A DNA stretch of 64,000 nt from Sanderia malayensis. Taxonomy: Eukaryota > Cnidaria > Scyphozoa > Semaeostomeae > Pelagiidae. The stretch spans positions 124,001 through 188,000 of the forward strand of contig RQOL01000624.1 of NCBI GenBank assembly GCA_013076295.1, given 5' to 3'. A program made the translations under genes and the position numbers. Below, one piece after another: positions 1-10,290 of this stretch. Numbering within the stretch: position 1 is the first letter of the stretch; the number at the start of each line of letters is the position of its first letter. Under the pieces are notes generated by a model that was not told where the DNA came from, did not search any database, and saw only the letters and a program-made list of their open reading frames with translations.

Positions 1-765
1 GAGTAGAGGAGCTGTCGGCTACATGACTCCTGAATGTGCATTGTTGTACGTGAATAGCATAAATTTGTTTTAGTCTGACACTCATGAATTTTTTTTAGTT
101 CACTAGATATGAAATATTGTCAATATGACGAGGGCAAATATATTTGAAATTTTTGGGAAAAATTTCATAATTGGGAAGTAAAATAAGATCAATTGAACCT
201 TTACCGAACAAAAAAATTACAAAGCGGATCAGCAACTCTTGAATTATTGTTATTCTTTTGACAATGGCTTTGAGAAAGGGAAACATTTTGGAAACATACT
301 AAAGCTTTTCATCCGACACTCTTCAGACTATAAAACGTCAGAATGATAACTGAAAGTGATAATCGAAGAGCCTTAGTGTGTTTCCAAAATGTTTGCTTTT
401 TTCAAAGCCATTTTAAAATTTTATACCACCATCAAATTGTTCTCTTGAAAATATTAAAAGTTATGAAAAATGAAAGACAATGTTTTGTGCAACTGTAAAT
501 CAATAATTGAATATACGGTTATAAATTTTGAAAAATCACATAAATGTTATACTCATCATTATCACTACTCATGTAACAAAATATGCAGGAGTATGAATAT
601 GAATGAGTATGGATGTAGGTGCTGGGTATGAATTTGAATGATTACAAAAAATCATATACAAAGCTGTCCATGTAAAAGAGCAAGCTGTCCTATTCAGATT
701 GTTCATTCATTGTTCAGTCTTCAATATCGAAATACTGGTTTTTCTTTTTGTATCATACTGAATTG
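1..765. other. AT-rich flank, no gene recognised
   Basis: No coding sequence with a recognisable domain was found on either strand. The only structure seen is an imperfect inverted repeat at 263-299 and 374-412. Confidence 0.5.
263..412. repeat. Imperfect inverted repeat, about 37-bp arms
   Basis: The arm starting near 263 (ATGGCTTTGAGAAAGGG, then AAACATTTTGGAAACA) reappears reverse-complemented at 374-412 with a few mismatches and a spacer of about 75 bp. It could be a decayed MITE or a fold-back element. No target-site duplication was identified. Confidence 0.5.
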
Positions 766-1663
766 TCATATTCTTCGCGTCAAAAATTCACTTTTGATTT
801 TGTCAGTGGCATCTGTTAGATCAACATTCATGTGTGATAGCATTATGTTTACCTCTTCAATGAAAAATTTGAGTGTTAGCTTCTCTTCATCACTTGTTAT
901 AACTGTCAATTGTAAAGAGGCATCTCGCTTGCAGTTTGCTAGTGTGCATTTGATAGTCTTGCTCTGGAGATTTATCTCAGTCACTTTCTTATGACAAGAT
1001 TGGCAAGATACGAATCTGGAAAGTTTGGAAACATATTTCACATCTATAATAGTTGCAACTGCTAGTCGATCTTCCAATGATTTAGGGCCATCAACATGAT
1101 CGATGATTTGTTCCTTTTTTTCAAAAGTTCTTGCAGTTCTAGTTGCGAGAAATGTTTCGCCTTTATAACATCTAACAGACAAGTTGTCCAAATGTTTTCT
1201 CACTCACAAGCTTGGCAGAAAAATTTTCCCAAACATGAAATGTACATGACCCTGATTGATCTTCCAGAATGCAATCCTCCTTAAAAGAACTGTTTGCAGA
1301 ACTTATGATTTCAGGATTAGCATCACCGAAAGTAAGTGTTGCTACCACACTAACTGTTTGCATAATCTTGAGTTGATGAACTTCATTTCGGCACATTTTT
1401 GTCCCTGGTGCTGGAGTGAACTTCTTTTTTAAGTGATCTTTCAGTGGTACATATTCAAAGTCTAAATCAAACTTGGGGGCTGCTTCCACAGTAGAGTTTT
1501 GATTGAACAGGAAGCTGTTCTGGTCGGATCTGTTTCTTAGGCCACATAATTTTACTGGGCTTTTTGTAGTGGAAGGGTGATTCAGAAAGAAAGAGGAGAA
1601 AATAAACAAATTATCAAACAGTAACAACATTTTTTTGCAAAAAAGTGTCTCAAAAATCGTCAA
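766..1663 (-). pseudogene. RPA-like single-stranded DNA-binding protein (Helitron accessory), frameshifted
   Basis: Two overlapping minus-strand frames (1663-1172 and 1203-766) read as one protein with a 1-nt frameshift near 1190. The first part carries an OB-fold-like stretch ending in FHVWENFSAKL. The second carries a zinc-ribbon pattern (CQSCHKKV followed by IKC and a further Cys) and an acidic helical tail. It is clearly related to the gene at 25773-27174, where the same place reads LHVWEFLIEKL and FIACQSCNRKI. RPA-like proteins are known passengers of plant and invertebrate Helitrons and are thought to coat single-stranded DNA in rolling-circle transposition. The N-terminus is not resolved. 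It lies downstream of the PIF1 fragment on the same strand, so it may belong to the same old element. Confidence 0.6.
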
Positions 1664-1945
1664 AAAAACTCAGTTATTATTGTCTGCAAACTAATGAATC
1701 AATCAAGCATGTTATCATTTTGAAGCCTTGAAGAAGATATGGATACTTTCTTCTGTGTTTTTGATCCTATGAACCACTTTTGATTGTTTATTTCTTTTAA
1801 AGTAGTTCTTTATTGATCTTTGATCTTGGAGCAATGTCGAGTTGTGGCTTTCTAAATATATTTTGACAATTCCTTCAGCCAGCCATCGGTATTATTGCCC
1901 ACAGATGGTGCTAGCCAATCAATTTTCATTCTTAGTTCTATTATC

Positions 1946-2410
1946 TTATTGGATTGGTGTCATCGTTGCTTTTGTGTGGCCACCACAGAAGCTTTCAGCA
2001 ATTGCCTCACTTCCACCAGTGGCAATCGCAATATCCAAAGATAGCATGAACTCTGGACCAAGCTTGGAGTAAATGCTTTCCACAGTATACATTGTCTCAA
2101 TGAGTTTAGCTTGATCCAATTGCGCTTTGATTTTTGACCCATCAAAAAGAGTCAAAAGAATCCCAAACAACTCATCTTTTTCCAGACAAATAAAGTGCTG
2201 AATTAAATGTTTTCCACTTAATGTCTGTCTGCAACACCATACTTTTTCAGGTCTCCCCATACCATTTCACACAAGCATTTTTTAAAATGGTGGAAAACAA
2301 TTGGTGATTATTGGTGATTTATTTTTTCTGCATTTAATTTCATCTCCGCCATTAAAGTGACTACTTCTTTCGCAATATCTTTTGCTGACATTTCTGGTGG
2401 AGTGTTTCTT
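1946..2410 (-). pseudogene. Decayed transposase-like fragment (hAT / KIAA1586-like)
   Basis: The minus-strand translation contains a patch (LGPEFMLSLDIAIATGG, then SEAIAESF) that resembles the domesticated hAT-type proteins of the KIAA1586/C17orf113 kind. A second patch in the same direction near 2400-2310 reads PPEMSAKDIAKEVVTLMAEM. The patches are in different frames with stops between them, so this is a relic. The family name rests on recall of similar motifs and is tentative. Confidence 0.3.
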
Positions 2411-2629
2411 CAAGCTATGTTTTTCTCTTTGCATTGACTGACTGATACGGGACATTGAAAATTTTTAAACGTATCAATGCTGCCTTGATTTTTGCTTTTA
2501 GCCTCTTCATTGATATTGATATTGATATCAATATATTCATTGTGAACTTCTTCCATGCTGTCCTTGTGCGTGTTTTCATCTTGGGTGGTGTTTACTAGGA
2601 TACTTTCGTCCTTTCTTGTTGTTGCCACG

Positions 2630-3623
2630 CGCCACTGGCTAGGTTTTCAGCTGGCCGCTTTGTCCCTTCTTTTGACAGCTATCTCTTGACCAGGTTCAGT
2701 CCTTCTTCTGAGGTGCTCAGTACAGTCGTTATTGTGACTTCCAAATGCTGCTTTAATTGTCTGTGTCTTTCTACATCAGATTACATTCCATTTAAAATAG
2801 TGTAGTATTTTCGATTGTTTATGAGGCATTCTTTGTATAGTAGGGTTTTCTTGTCCGTGCAAACTTTAGATTTAATAAAAGATTGGGATTGTTTTTTCTG
2901 TTTTCACCACTGTGCTATAAAATGAAAACATTTGAAGTTTAAAGGAAGAAACTATTGCGACTAGTAAAACTGTAAACAATTTTCAATTAATTTTGTGGTT
3001 TAAAAAATGGAAAATTTAGCATGATTAAACTTTCGCCAAATATATATATATATATATCAAATCAGACAATTTCGTAAGCAAAATAGTATGTGTGTTGTAA
3101 ATCACACGTGGTGCATTGGAAAGTAATTTGCCCTTCGATTTTTGATATTTTAAAAGATTTAGTCTTTGCATGTATTGTACAGCAAATGTTGTTGAATATT
3201 TCATTTAATAAATTTTGTTTCATGTATTGACATTTCCAATATAAGATAAAATAATTAAAAGAATGCATAAGGAAAACAAATTCAAACATACTCAAGCTTT
3301 TTGATGCATTTTCATTGGAACTTTCATCAGTTTTGCTTTCTGTATCCCCTCTATCTTTGTCACCTTATTTCATAATTCCATCTTTGCCTGACATAGTCAG
3401 TCTAATTATCTGTTAATATACTATAAAATACTAACATCTAAGCCACTTCTCACGTTTTGTACGAATAGATATTCATTTGTCCATGCTCTTGAGAAATTTA
3501 AACTTCGAACTCATTCATCAACCAACACAACACCCAACTGACACTCCATGAACATGTGAGAGGAATATTGCTGCTCAGTATCAATGCAGATAAATTTTCA
3601 ACAACATATCAAGTGACACATTA
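2630..3623. other. Non-coding stretch, no gene recognised
   Basis: Only short ORFs without family motifs are present. A perfect TA-dinucleotide run of 18 bp lies at 3040-3057. The last bases (3624-3631) are the left target-site duplication of the hAT element that follows. Confidence 0.45.
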
Positions 3624-3732
3624 CCTATCCGCATGGGCGGAGCGGAGGGAAAAAAAAGAGGTATTGAAATTTGGGCCCCCGGAAAATTTTTCAGAACCAC
3701 GCCCTTTATTTTCCCAGAAAATGCTTTTCCAA

Positions 3733-4335
3733 CACGTTTTTTTCATTGAAGCACAGATTTACGCTATATCATAGATGCCGGTATACAAATGCTATTTACA
3801 CTGTTTTAACTACTTGTTGGAAAACCTTTCAAATCTTCGAGGATTATATCCTTTAAATCTTGCCACAACATTCTCTTTAAAAGCAGGTTGTCGTGCAAGC
3901 CATCGCAACAACTTATGTTCAACTTATGTTCGACACGTTTTTTTCATTGAAACACAGATTTACGCTATATCATAGATGCCGGTATACAAATGCTATTTAC
4001 ACTGTTTTAACTACTTGTTGGAAAACCTTTCAAATCTTCGAGGATTATATCCTTTAAATCTTGCCACAACATTCTCTTTAAAAGCAGGTTGTCGTGCAAG
4101 CCATCGCAACAACTTATGTTCAACTTATGTTCGACACGTTTTTTTCATTGAAACACAGATTTACGCTATATCATGGATGGCGGTATACAAATGCTATTAA
4201 CACTGTTTTAACTACTTCTTGGAAAACCTTTCAAATCTTCGAGGATTATATCCTTTAAATCTTGCCACAACATTCTCTTTAAAAGCAGGTTGTCGTGCAA
4301 GCCATCGCAACAACTTCTGTTCGACTTGCAGCAGA
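3733..4335. repeat. Three tandem copies of a 201-bp unit from the hAT 3' end
   Basis: Units start at about 3733, 3934 and 4135, each beginning with CACGTTTTTTTCATTGAA and containing GATGCCGGTATACAAATGC or a close variant. The unit includes part of the hAT dimerisation-domain coding sequence, so the element's 3' end has been triplicated in place. The third copy runs into the single-copy transposase sequence. Confidence 0.9.
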
Positions 4336-6006
4336 ACCAAATTGTGTTTTCGCACTTGTACCATTCTAGACCTTGCAGGTGACACCACACGTTTCATCCT
4401 GCTGAAAACACGTTCACAATGAACGCTTGTCAAAGGTGTCACAGCTGCAAGCTCTAAGAGAGTAACAGCTTGAGAAAGTGCCCCCTCAAGACCGGCAGCT
4501 TTTATTACAGAAAGAAGATCTGTATGCTTGGTTTTCCTTCTGTCACCGCATCAGGATCAACGTTTGCATTTTCTTCTGTCTCAAATTCATCAATTTGTTC
4601 AACATCAGCTTCCTGATCTTCAGCTTGGCTTATTTCTTCAACTGCAACATCATTTCTTTCCTTTTCTGCAGCTTTTAATAATTTGTTGCGTCTTCGTTTT
4701 TTTCTGGCAACCACAGCATCTCGTTCCTTGACCAACTTATTTAAAAGGAGTGAAATTTCGTTGCAATCATACATTATGCTAAGATTATATTCAACTTCTG
4801 TTGAGTCAGAGATGGCAAAAGGATAGAGTTGACGCAGTTCATCAATTAAAGCTCTTTGGTTTTGGTACTTGCTTTTCTGCGTTCTTCAAACTTGGTAGGA
4901 TGTATTAGATCCATCCATTTAAATTTTGGAAGATTTGCAAATCGCCACGTTAGCTCCTCTGAAAGCTTTTCTGCAATTTCTTTTCCAAGACAGACCAAAG
5001 AATCTTTCCAACTTTCGTGCGTTCCCTTGTTTTCTGGCTCCATGTTTCTCCATCCACGTCTTGCACGTATCACTGGGATTTCTGGATCTGCAAGCAACGT
5101 ATCCGCCCATATTTTATCAAATCCAAAATCCAACAAGACCAACTGAAAATCTTCTAGCATTGACGTTATTGTAACAGGGTCCAAGGTTATTTTCTGCATC
5201 ATTTTTGTGATTGGTGTGCAATGTTCGAAGATTTTTCTGTATAATTTTAATAAAAAGACAAACTCCACAGTCTGAATTTGCATTCCAAGACCTCTTGCCA
5301 AAGTTTGGGTTTCCGAAGAGTTGCCACAGGTATTTGCAAGCTCATACAAGACAGTACCAATTGTTTCATAGCATTTATCAATGACACATATTGCGCTGTC
5401 ACGAGAAAGCCAACGAGTATCTCCTGGTTTATGCAAATTATGGCCAAGATGCGTTGTGCGTTTTGGGCTGCTCCGAAAAAATGTAATAAGTTTGTCAGTT
5501 GTGCCAAAAAACTTGGCCACCTGAGGAATGCTATTTGCAGAGCGTGATGCACAAAGTGCCATCCTATGGGCAACACAATGATTATAAAAAGCATACGGAA
5601 ATAAAGATTTTATCTGAGACTGAACTCCATTCAGGTGGCCACTCATTGTTGGTGCTCCATCATACGACTGCCCTATTAATTTTTCCTTGCTGATTTCTGG
5701 CGTTATCTTAAAGTTTTTAAGCGTTTCCAGCAGTATTTTGGAAAGACCGTCCACAGATTGATCTTTGGAGGCGTCAACCAACCCAAGTAAATGCTCTTCA
5801 ACTTCACCTTCATAGACTAATCTTACTGAAATTGCCGATTGTTCGACATTGGCACAGTACTTTATCAATGGGCAAGGTCTCCCATCTTTTTTCAAACGGA
5901 GACGTTGCTCATGGTTTAAACGACTTCCTTGAGCAGACCTCAATGAAAAAATATCTGCAACACCCCAACGATACTCTCCTCCAACTATACGATCCATATT
6001 AAACAC
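4212..6006 (-). pseudogene. hAT transposase (ZMYM1 / DUF4371 type), N-terminally truncated and frameshifted
   Basis: The frame 6006-4846 holds the RNase H-like core of the ZMYM1/DUF4371 hAT group. It includes GQSYDGAPTMSGHLNGVQ around the second catalytic aspartate, the FYNHCVAHRMAL block and the DTRWLSRDSAI block. The frame 4442-4212 holds the C-terminal dimerisation motif LTSVHCERVFSRMKRV, and a linker frame (4774-4505) lies between. The N-terminal TTF/BED-type zinc finger and the first catalytic region are missing upstream of 6006, so the protein is not expected to work. The relative at 18640-20637 has similar blocks, so both copies come from one family. Confidence 0.85.
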
Positions 6007-6525
6007 AGAAAACCGTTTAAAAAAACAGTAAGAAACTCGACGTATTCAGATTGAAAATTGAATATGTTGAAGCTTCAAGTCACTTCTTTTAAAGGCGGTA
6101 AGACAATAGAGTTTCACGTCACGCATGCCCAGGAAACAAAGCCAACGTATTCAGGATGCAACATGAATATGTTGATATTGGAGCTATGCGGAGAACAAGT
6201 GGGAAATCAATAGTCATGAATCAAACTCACAAAAGAAAGAATTTATCGATGGATTTACAAGTCATTTAATGAAGGCTTGGCAGGCGACTTTTTTTTAGAA
6301 GAAAGCCGGTGTTGTCAATAAATCAAGTTCATGGATTAGGTCACATTACGTAATTGGGCAGAACTGTTCATTGGGAAACAACTGCAACTTTGCTGACTGA
6401 CCGCAATAAGAATTTTTGACTCCAAAAGTATATTCCATCTTTTGAAAAACTTGACAATTTTTTGGAAAAAAATAGGTATTCACTGAATACCTTGAATACC
6501 CCTCCGCTCCGCCCCTGCCTATCCG

Positions 6526-7284
6526 GTTTAAGAGCTTCCACACTTTTATCACATTGTTGACGTTTTGCACCTTTAACAATCATGACAATTATTCTTCTAT
6601 TGTCCCTAACGCTAACCATACGACAATTAAATATAACCAAATTCTAAATGCCATTTGCGAGTTCATGGTGCATCACACCCACCACGTGGTGTGACAAAGG
6701 CATGCGACACTTTGTTGTCGATCAGCTTGCAGCTCGCACCTTGTTTTACACCCACTCACAGCTCGCACCTTGTCCATTCTCGCTGCCTGCAGCTACGCGT
6801 AAGCAAATTCACACATGTTTTCCAACCTGGCGGGCGGTGACACAAGAAAGTCAAACAAAGCAGCTATTTGTAACTTGATGTGAATGATGATCAAACTGAA
6901 AAATAAATGTGATATGTACAATTGAAATAAAAATGACTTAGCTATTCTAAAATACTTAACCTAAGAGTTGCTAAAAAAAATGGCATGCCAAGCATGAGGT
7001 GGCTGCCAACGAAGGCAAACGAAAAGGGAAACCTACGAGCATGCCAGCATGAAAATGTTACGAAAACTTAAAATGTCGGAATTAAAGTTTAATTGTCAAA
7101 AAAGAAAATTTGAACGATGAACATTGACTTGCCTGATTTTGAAAAATCGACTTCAGTGAGCTTCTAACTTCTTCTAACTGTGCGTGAGCACCTGAGCAAC
7201 ATGTCTGAGACTGAAGTTATAATTATAATGATGGAACTGAAGATGTATATTGTGCAAAAGTTTGAAGTCACTTCATTTCTTGTT
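6526..7284. other. Non-coding stretch between hAT and PIF1 fragment
   Basis: No domain-bearing ORF was found. A 12-bp perfect palindrome CACCACGTGGTG lies near 6680. The stretch probably belongs to the old Helitron layer because PIF1 coding sequence starts immediately to the right. Confidence 0.4.
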
Positions 7285-7689
7285 TCACACTACAGTTTTC
7301 TTTTCTTCATTGGGATTTTCAATATATGGACCCTTAATGTTCCCAACTCTGCTGATGCCAACATAGTGACGGTGATTTTGAGGTCTATGTTTGAAATATA
7401 CAACCACCTTTTGTAAAGTATCATCCTGAGATCTATGTATTGTTCTGGCTGCAGCAGGCCGTAGTGGAAACTGACGATGGCGGTAGAAAAAAGGAGCTGC
7501 CTTTCGAAGAACAAATTGGTTTGAGATTTCAAGAATTGGTGTCCATGATGCTTCTATCTGCCCTGTTCTCAGTGCTCTGTACTCAAATCGTTGCTGAATA
7601 CCAACTGTGCTGTCACTGAATTGAACCCAAATTATGCTTGGCCTGGTACACTCTGCACTGGTTCTGAGACCATCATCTGTTTTAACACT
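7285..7689 (-). pseudogene. PIF1-like helicase, C-terminal part, separated from its N-terminal part by Harbinger
   Basis: Reading minus from 7689, the frame is open to a TGA at 7287-7285. It contains the signature late helicase motifs QFPLRPAAARTIHRSQ and HYVGISRV, typical of the PIF1 domain of Helitrons. The first codons (VKTDDGLRTSAE) correspond to the block before motif V. The upstream half lies at 23825-23162. If the Harbinger element and one copy of its TAA duplication are removed, the frame continues without a break. About 90 residues expected between the two halves are absent, so the helicase had probably already lost an internal segment. Confidence 0.8.
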
Positions 7690-8090
7690 AAGGCCCCGGT
7701 TAAACGTCTTGCTTGTCGTGTGCCGAACCTATGCCGAATTGCTGAATAAAGCACATGAAAAGCACGACATCTAACCTAATTAGGTTCGACAGAATCAATT
7801 AAGCGCGGCAGAACGGCCCTGGCTCAATTGATGTTGTCGTGCTACACGACAGAAGCGCGACACTACGTTAAACATTGTGCTTGTGATGTGCCGAACTGAA
7901 TGCATAAATTTATTTCTAGTGTCTTTGAAGCCAAAACGAGCCCAGGCATGCGAGGATTTGACTGTAAAATAGGCGCCAAAAGAAAAGAGCCTGAAAGGTT
8001 TTGTTTGTTGTAGAGACTAAAGATTGTCCATTGTCAGCTCAGCTGTTCTTCGTTGTTTAATTACACTTTTTGATTAAAATTGGTCAAATC

Positions 8091-8293
8091 ATGGCCTCTT
8101 GTTCGAAGAGTGTTGACGATTGCGAGTCATGCATGAAGCAGACAAAATATATTTATATAATTTGCGGAATACCAGTCTGCACTGCTTGTTCTCTCGAAGA
8201 ACTAGATGAAGACACCAGAGGTTGGGTTGCATGTAGAAGTGTGGGCTATTGCTCAGCTTGCAAGTACGAACAACTGAATTCGATTCCATCAAG
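8091..8293 (+). CDS. Harbinger accessory protein, exon 1 (Cys-rich)
   Basis: The ATG at 8091 opens a Cys-rich segment with pairs at CESC, CTAC and CSAC, a likely zinc-binding fold. The exon ends in a clean donor (AG before GTATGT at 8294). The exon ends two bases into a codon that exon 2 (18200) completes as AGC, so phase is preserved across an intron that is now 9.9 kb. PIF/Harbinger elements encode a Myb-like protein that helps nuclear import and DNA binding of the transposase, and this is its likely N-terminus. The function of the Cys-rich part was not identified. A promoter was not identified. Confidence 0.65.
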
Positions 8294-9761
8294 GTATGTT
8301 TTTCATTTATAGTCCATACCTTCTAATATATATATTCTTCAGAGGTCATGTGACGGTGGCGAAACTCTGCCTAAAACAATAGATTCGACCTGAAACAATA
8401 GGTCGAACGGCCAGAAACAATGGGACGAAACGGCGATTTGGTGATGAATAAGGCTTTTTTCAATAGTTGGCACAAGGTTGGCACTTGCATGGAAAGGCTC
8501 CGCTTCTGGAGTAGGCAAAAGTTATCTATTTTTGGAAGCCTATTTTAAAAGAATTTTTGAGTTATTCTATTAATTACTCTACTAATTGTGCTATCACAAA
8601 AAAACAACGGTTTACACTGGCGAAACTTCCAAATTTGCGTCCCCGATTCCATTTTCGAAAAGAGTATTCGCTCTTCACGTGACCCGTTTCGCCTTTTCCT
8701 GCAATTTGATTGGCTCTTTCGCAACTTCACGTAAACAGTGACGCGTTTTTCGTTATCATGCAAATTTGCCCTCGGCAGGCAGTAGGTACTTTTGGAGAAG
8801 ACGCGTGTTTTTGTTTTGTACACAAAAAGTGAGGTGGGCACCTTTCAAAGTGTTTTACCAGCTGAAATATCTTTGTAAAGAGCTCTTAATTGTTTGAAAG
8901 ACCCCTCGAGAGTTGCAGGAAACAATAGAGAACACAGGTGATAGCTTTGTTTTGTTTTTTGAATGAAATAGTTGTAGGTTTAGGTTTTGCAACAGGCGAC
9001 CACCATTCTTGCTTCGGCATGCTAACAATGCTTAGGCCATGGTCAAAGTTTTGAATTTTTCCGGCCCTATTTGCACGATTTTCCCCATTTAAATTTTTGA
9101 CAAGTGTTGTCTGATAACACAAATAAAATAATGTCTTGTTTTTTTTTGTTTTGTTGTTGTTTTTTTACGATTTCCAACAAAGTTGCTTTTCACTCGGGAA
9201 GGAGCAATTTTTCATGCAACACACTTTGTTTTTGCATTTGCGAAAATTCAATTTTAGCCTGCCACAATTGATTATTTTTTACCCAAACACTTTCGATAAT
9301 TGTTCCCCAACATATTACCTTCATGTTGGTTTTTTTTAGTTCAACTGGGTCACTATTTGCCACGGTAAATACTATTTTTACTTGCTAAAGTGTGTTCAGA
9401 GGTTTTGCTTTTTGCACGGCTCCGAAATTTCATTCAAACCACTTCCACTAAATGGTCTCTAAGAATTCAGTATTATTTAGTTAAGAGATGAGACTATTTG
9501 CAACGTGTTCGCTGTTTCCTTAGCTACACTTTGATATATTTGTTATTACAGATTGAGTTTAAATTTTCCAGGATGGATTAGGTTTTTGAAAGTAACTATT
9601 TTTTTTCAAACTTCACACTGAAATTATCAACTTTCAGAAACGGCTTTCAGGGAGCAGCGTGGGCGGCGGGGTGGTCGCTTGCTAGGGGGGAAGATTCGAC
9701 CTCCCACCTTTACTTTCTTTAGAAATGTTACGTCGTAGTATGTATAGTAAGGTATGTATAG

Positions 9762-10243
9762 TGTAATTTACGAATCTCAAAGCATCGGTTTTGGTAAAAC
9801 CGCCCAAATGCACCGCGAACCAAACCCAGAAAACACAGCATATAAACCAAAGGTTTTAGTTTCACGAATGTGGTTTGCTAGAAAATAAATTACATAACTT
9901 AGCGACAAATAACTACAGAATGCAATTTAAGAAACCTTTCGACGTAGATAACAACAATGTAAATAAATTAATACAAGGAAATCAATAAACATACAGACTG
10001 TTTATCCTGGCGACCAAAACTTCGTAACAAACAGCAGCAGTGCCACGCCTTCCAAGCTTTCTCCCCTTGCCTCAACAATTAACTGCTATTTATGTTGAGG
10101 CAACAGTCCCATTGGGAGAACTAAAAGGTGTTTAACAATGCTTAAATAATAAACATGCGTAAATAATAAACAAACAAAGCATTTATAATTTAGTTCAATA
10201 AACCAATTGTTAACCAAATTCAACTTAAACTTTGCACAATACA
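9762..10243 (-). repeat. BEL 3' LTR
   Basis: 482 bp, beginning TGTAATTTACGAATC and ending GCACAATACA on the plus strand. It matches 16725-17205 except for a few substitutions and an extra T in the stretch after CCGCCCAAA. The element reads on the minus strand, so this is the 3' LTR. A G-rich tract (TTGGGGCCGGA on the minus strand) abuts it and may be the polypurine primer. Confidence 0.92.
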
Positions 10244-10290
10244 TCCGGCCCCAAACGTTTATTACAAGAAGAAACAGTTTCCTTCATCCT

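Larger units (their letters stand above)
3632..6517 (-). mobile_element. hAT DNA transposon with 8-bp TSD CCTATCCG
   Basis: The element begins CATGGGCGGAGCGGAGGG and ends with the imperfect inverse CCCCTCCGCTCCGCCCCTG. It is bounded on both sides by the exact 8-bp duplication CCTATCCG (3624-3631 and 6518-6525). Eight-base duplications and CA-G termini are diagnostic of hAT elements. Inside, on the minus strand, lies a broken transposase (6006-4212). A 201-bp segment of its 3' part is repeated at 3733-4335. The perfect duplication suggests fairly recent insertion, although the transposase has lost its N-terminus. Confidence 0.9.
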
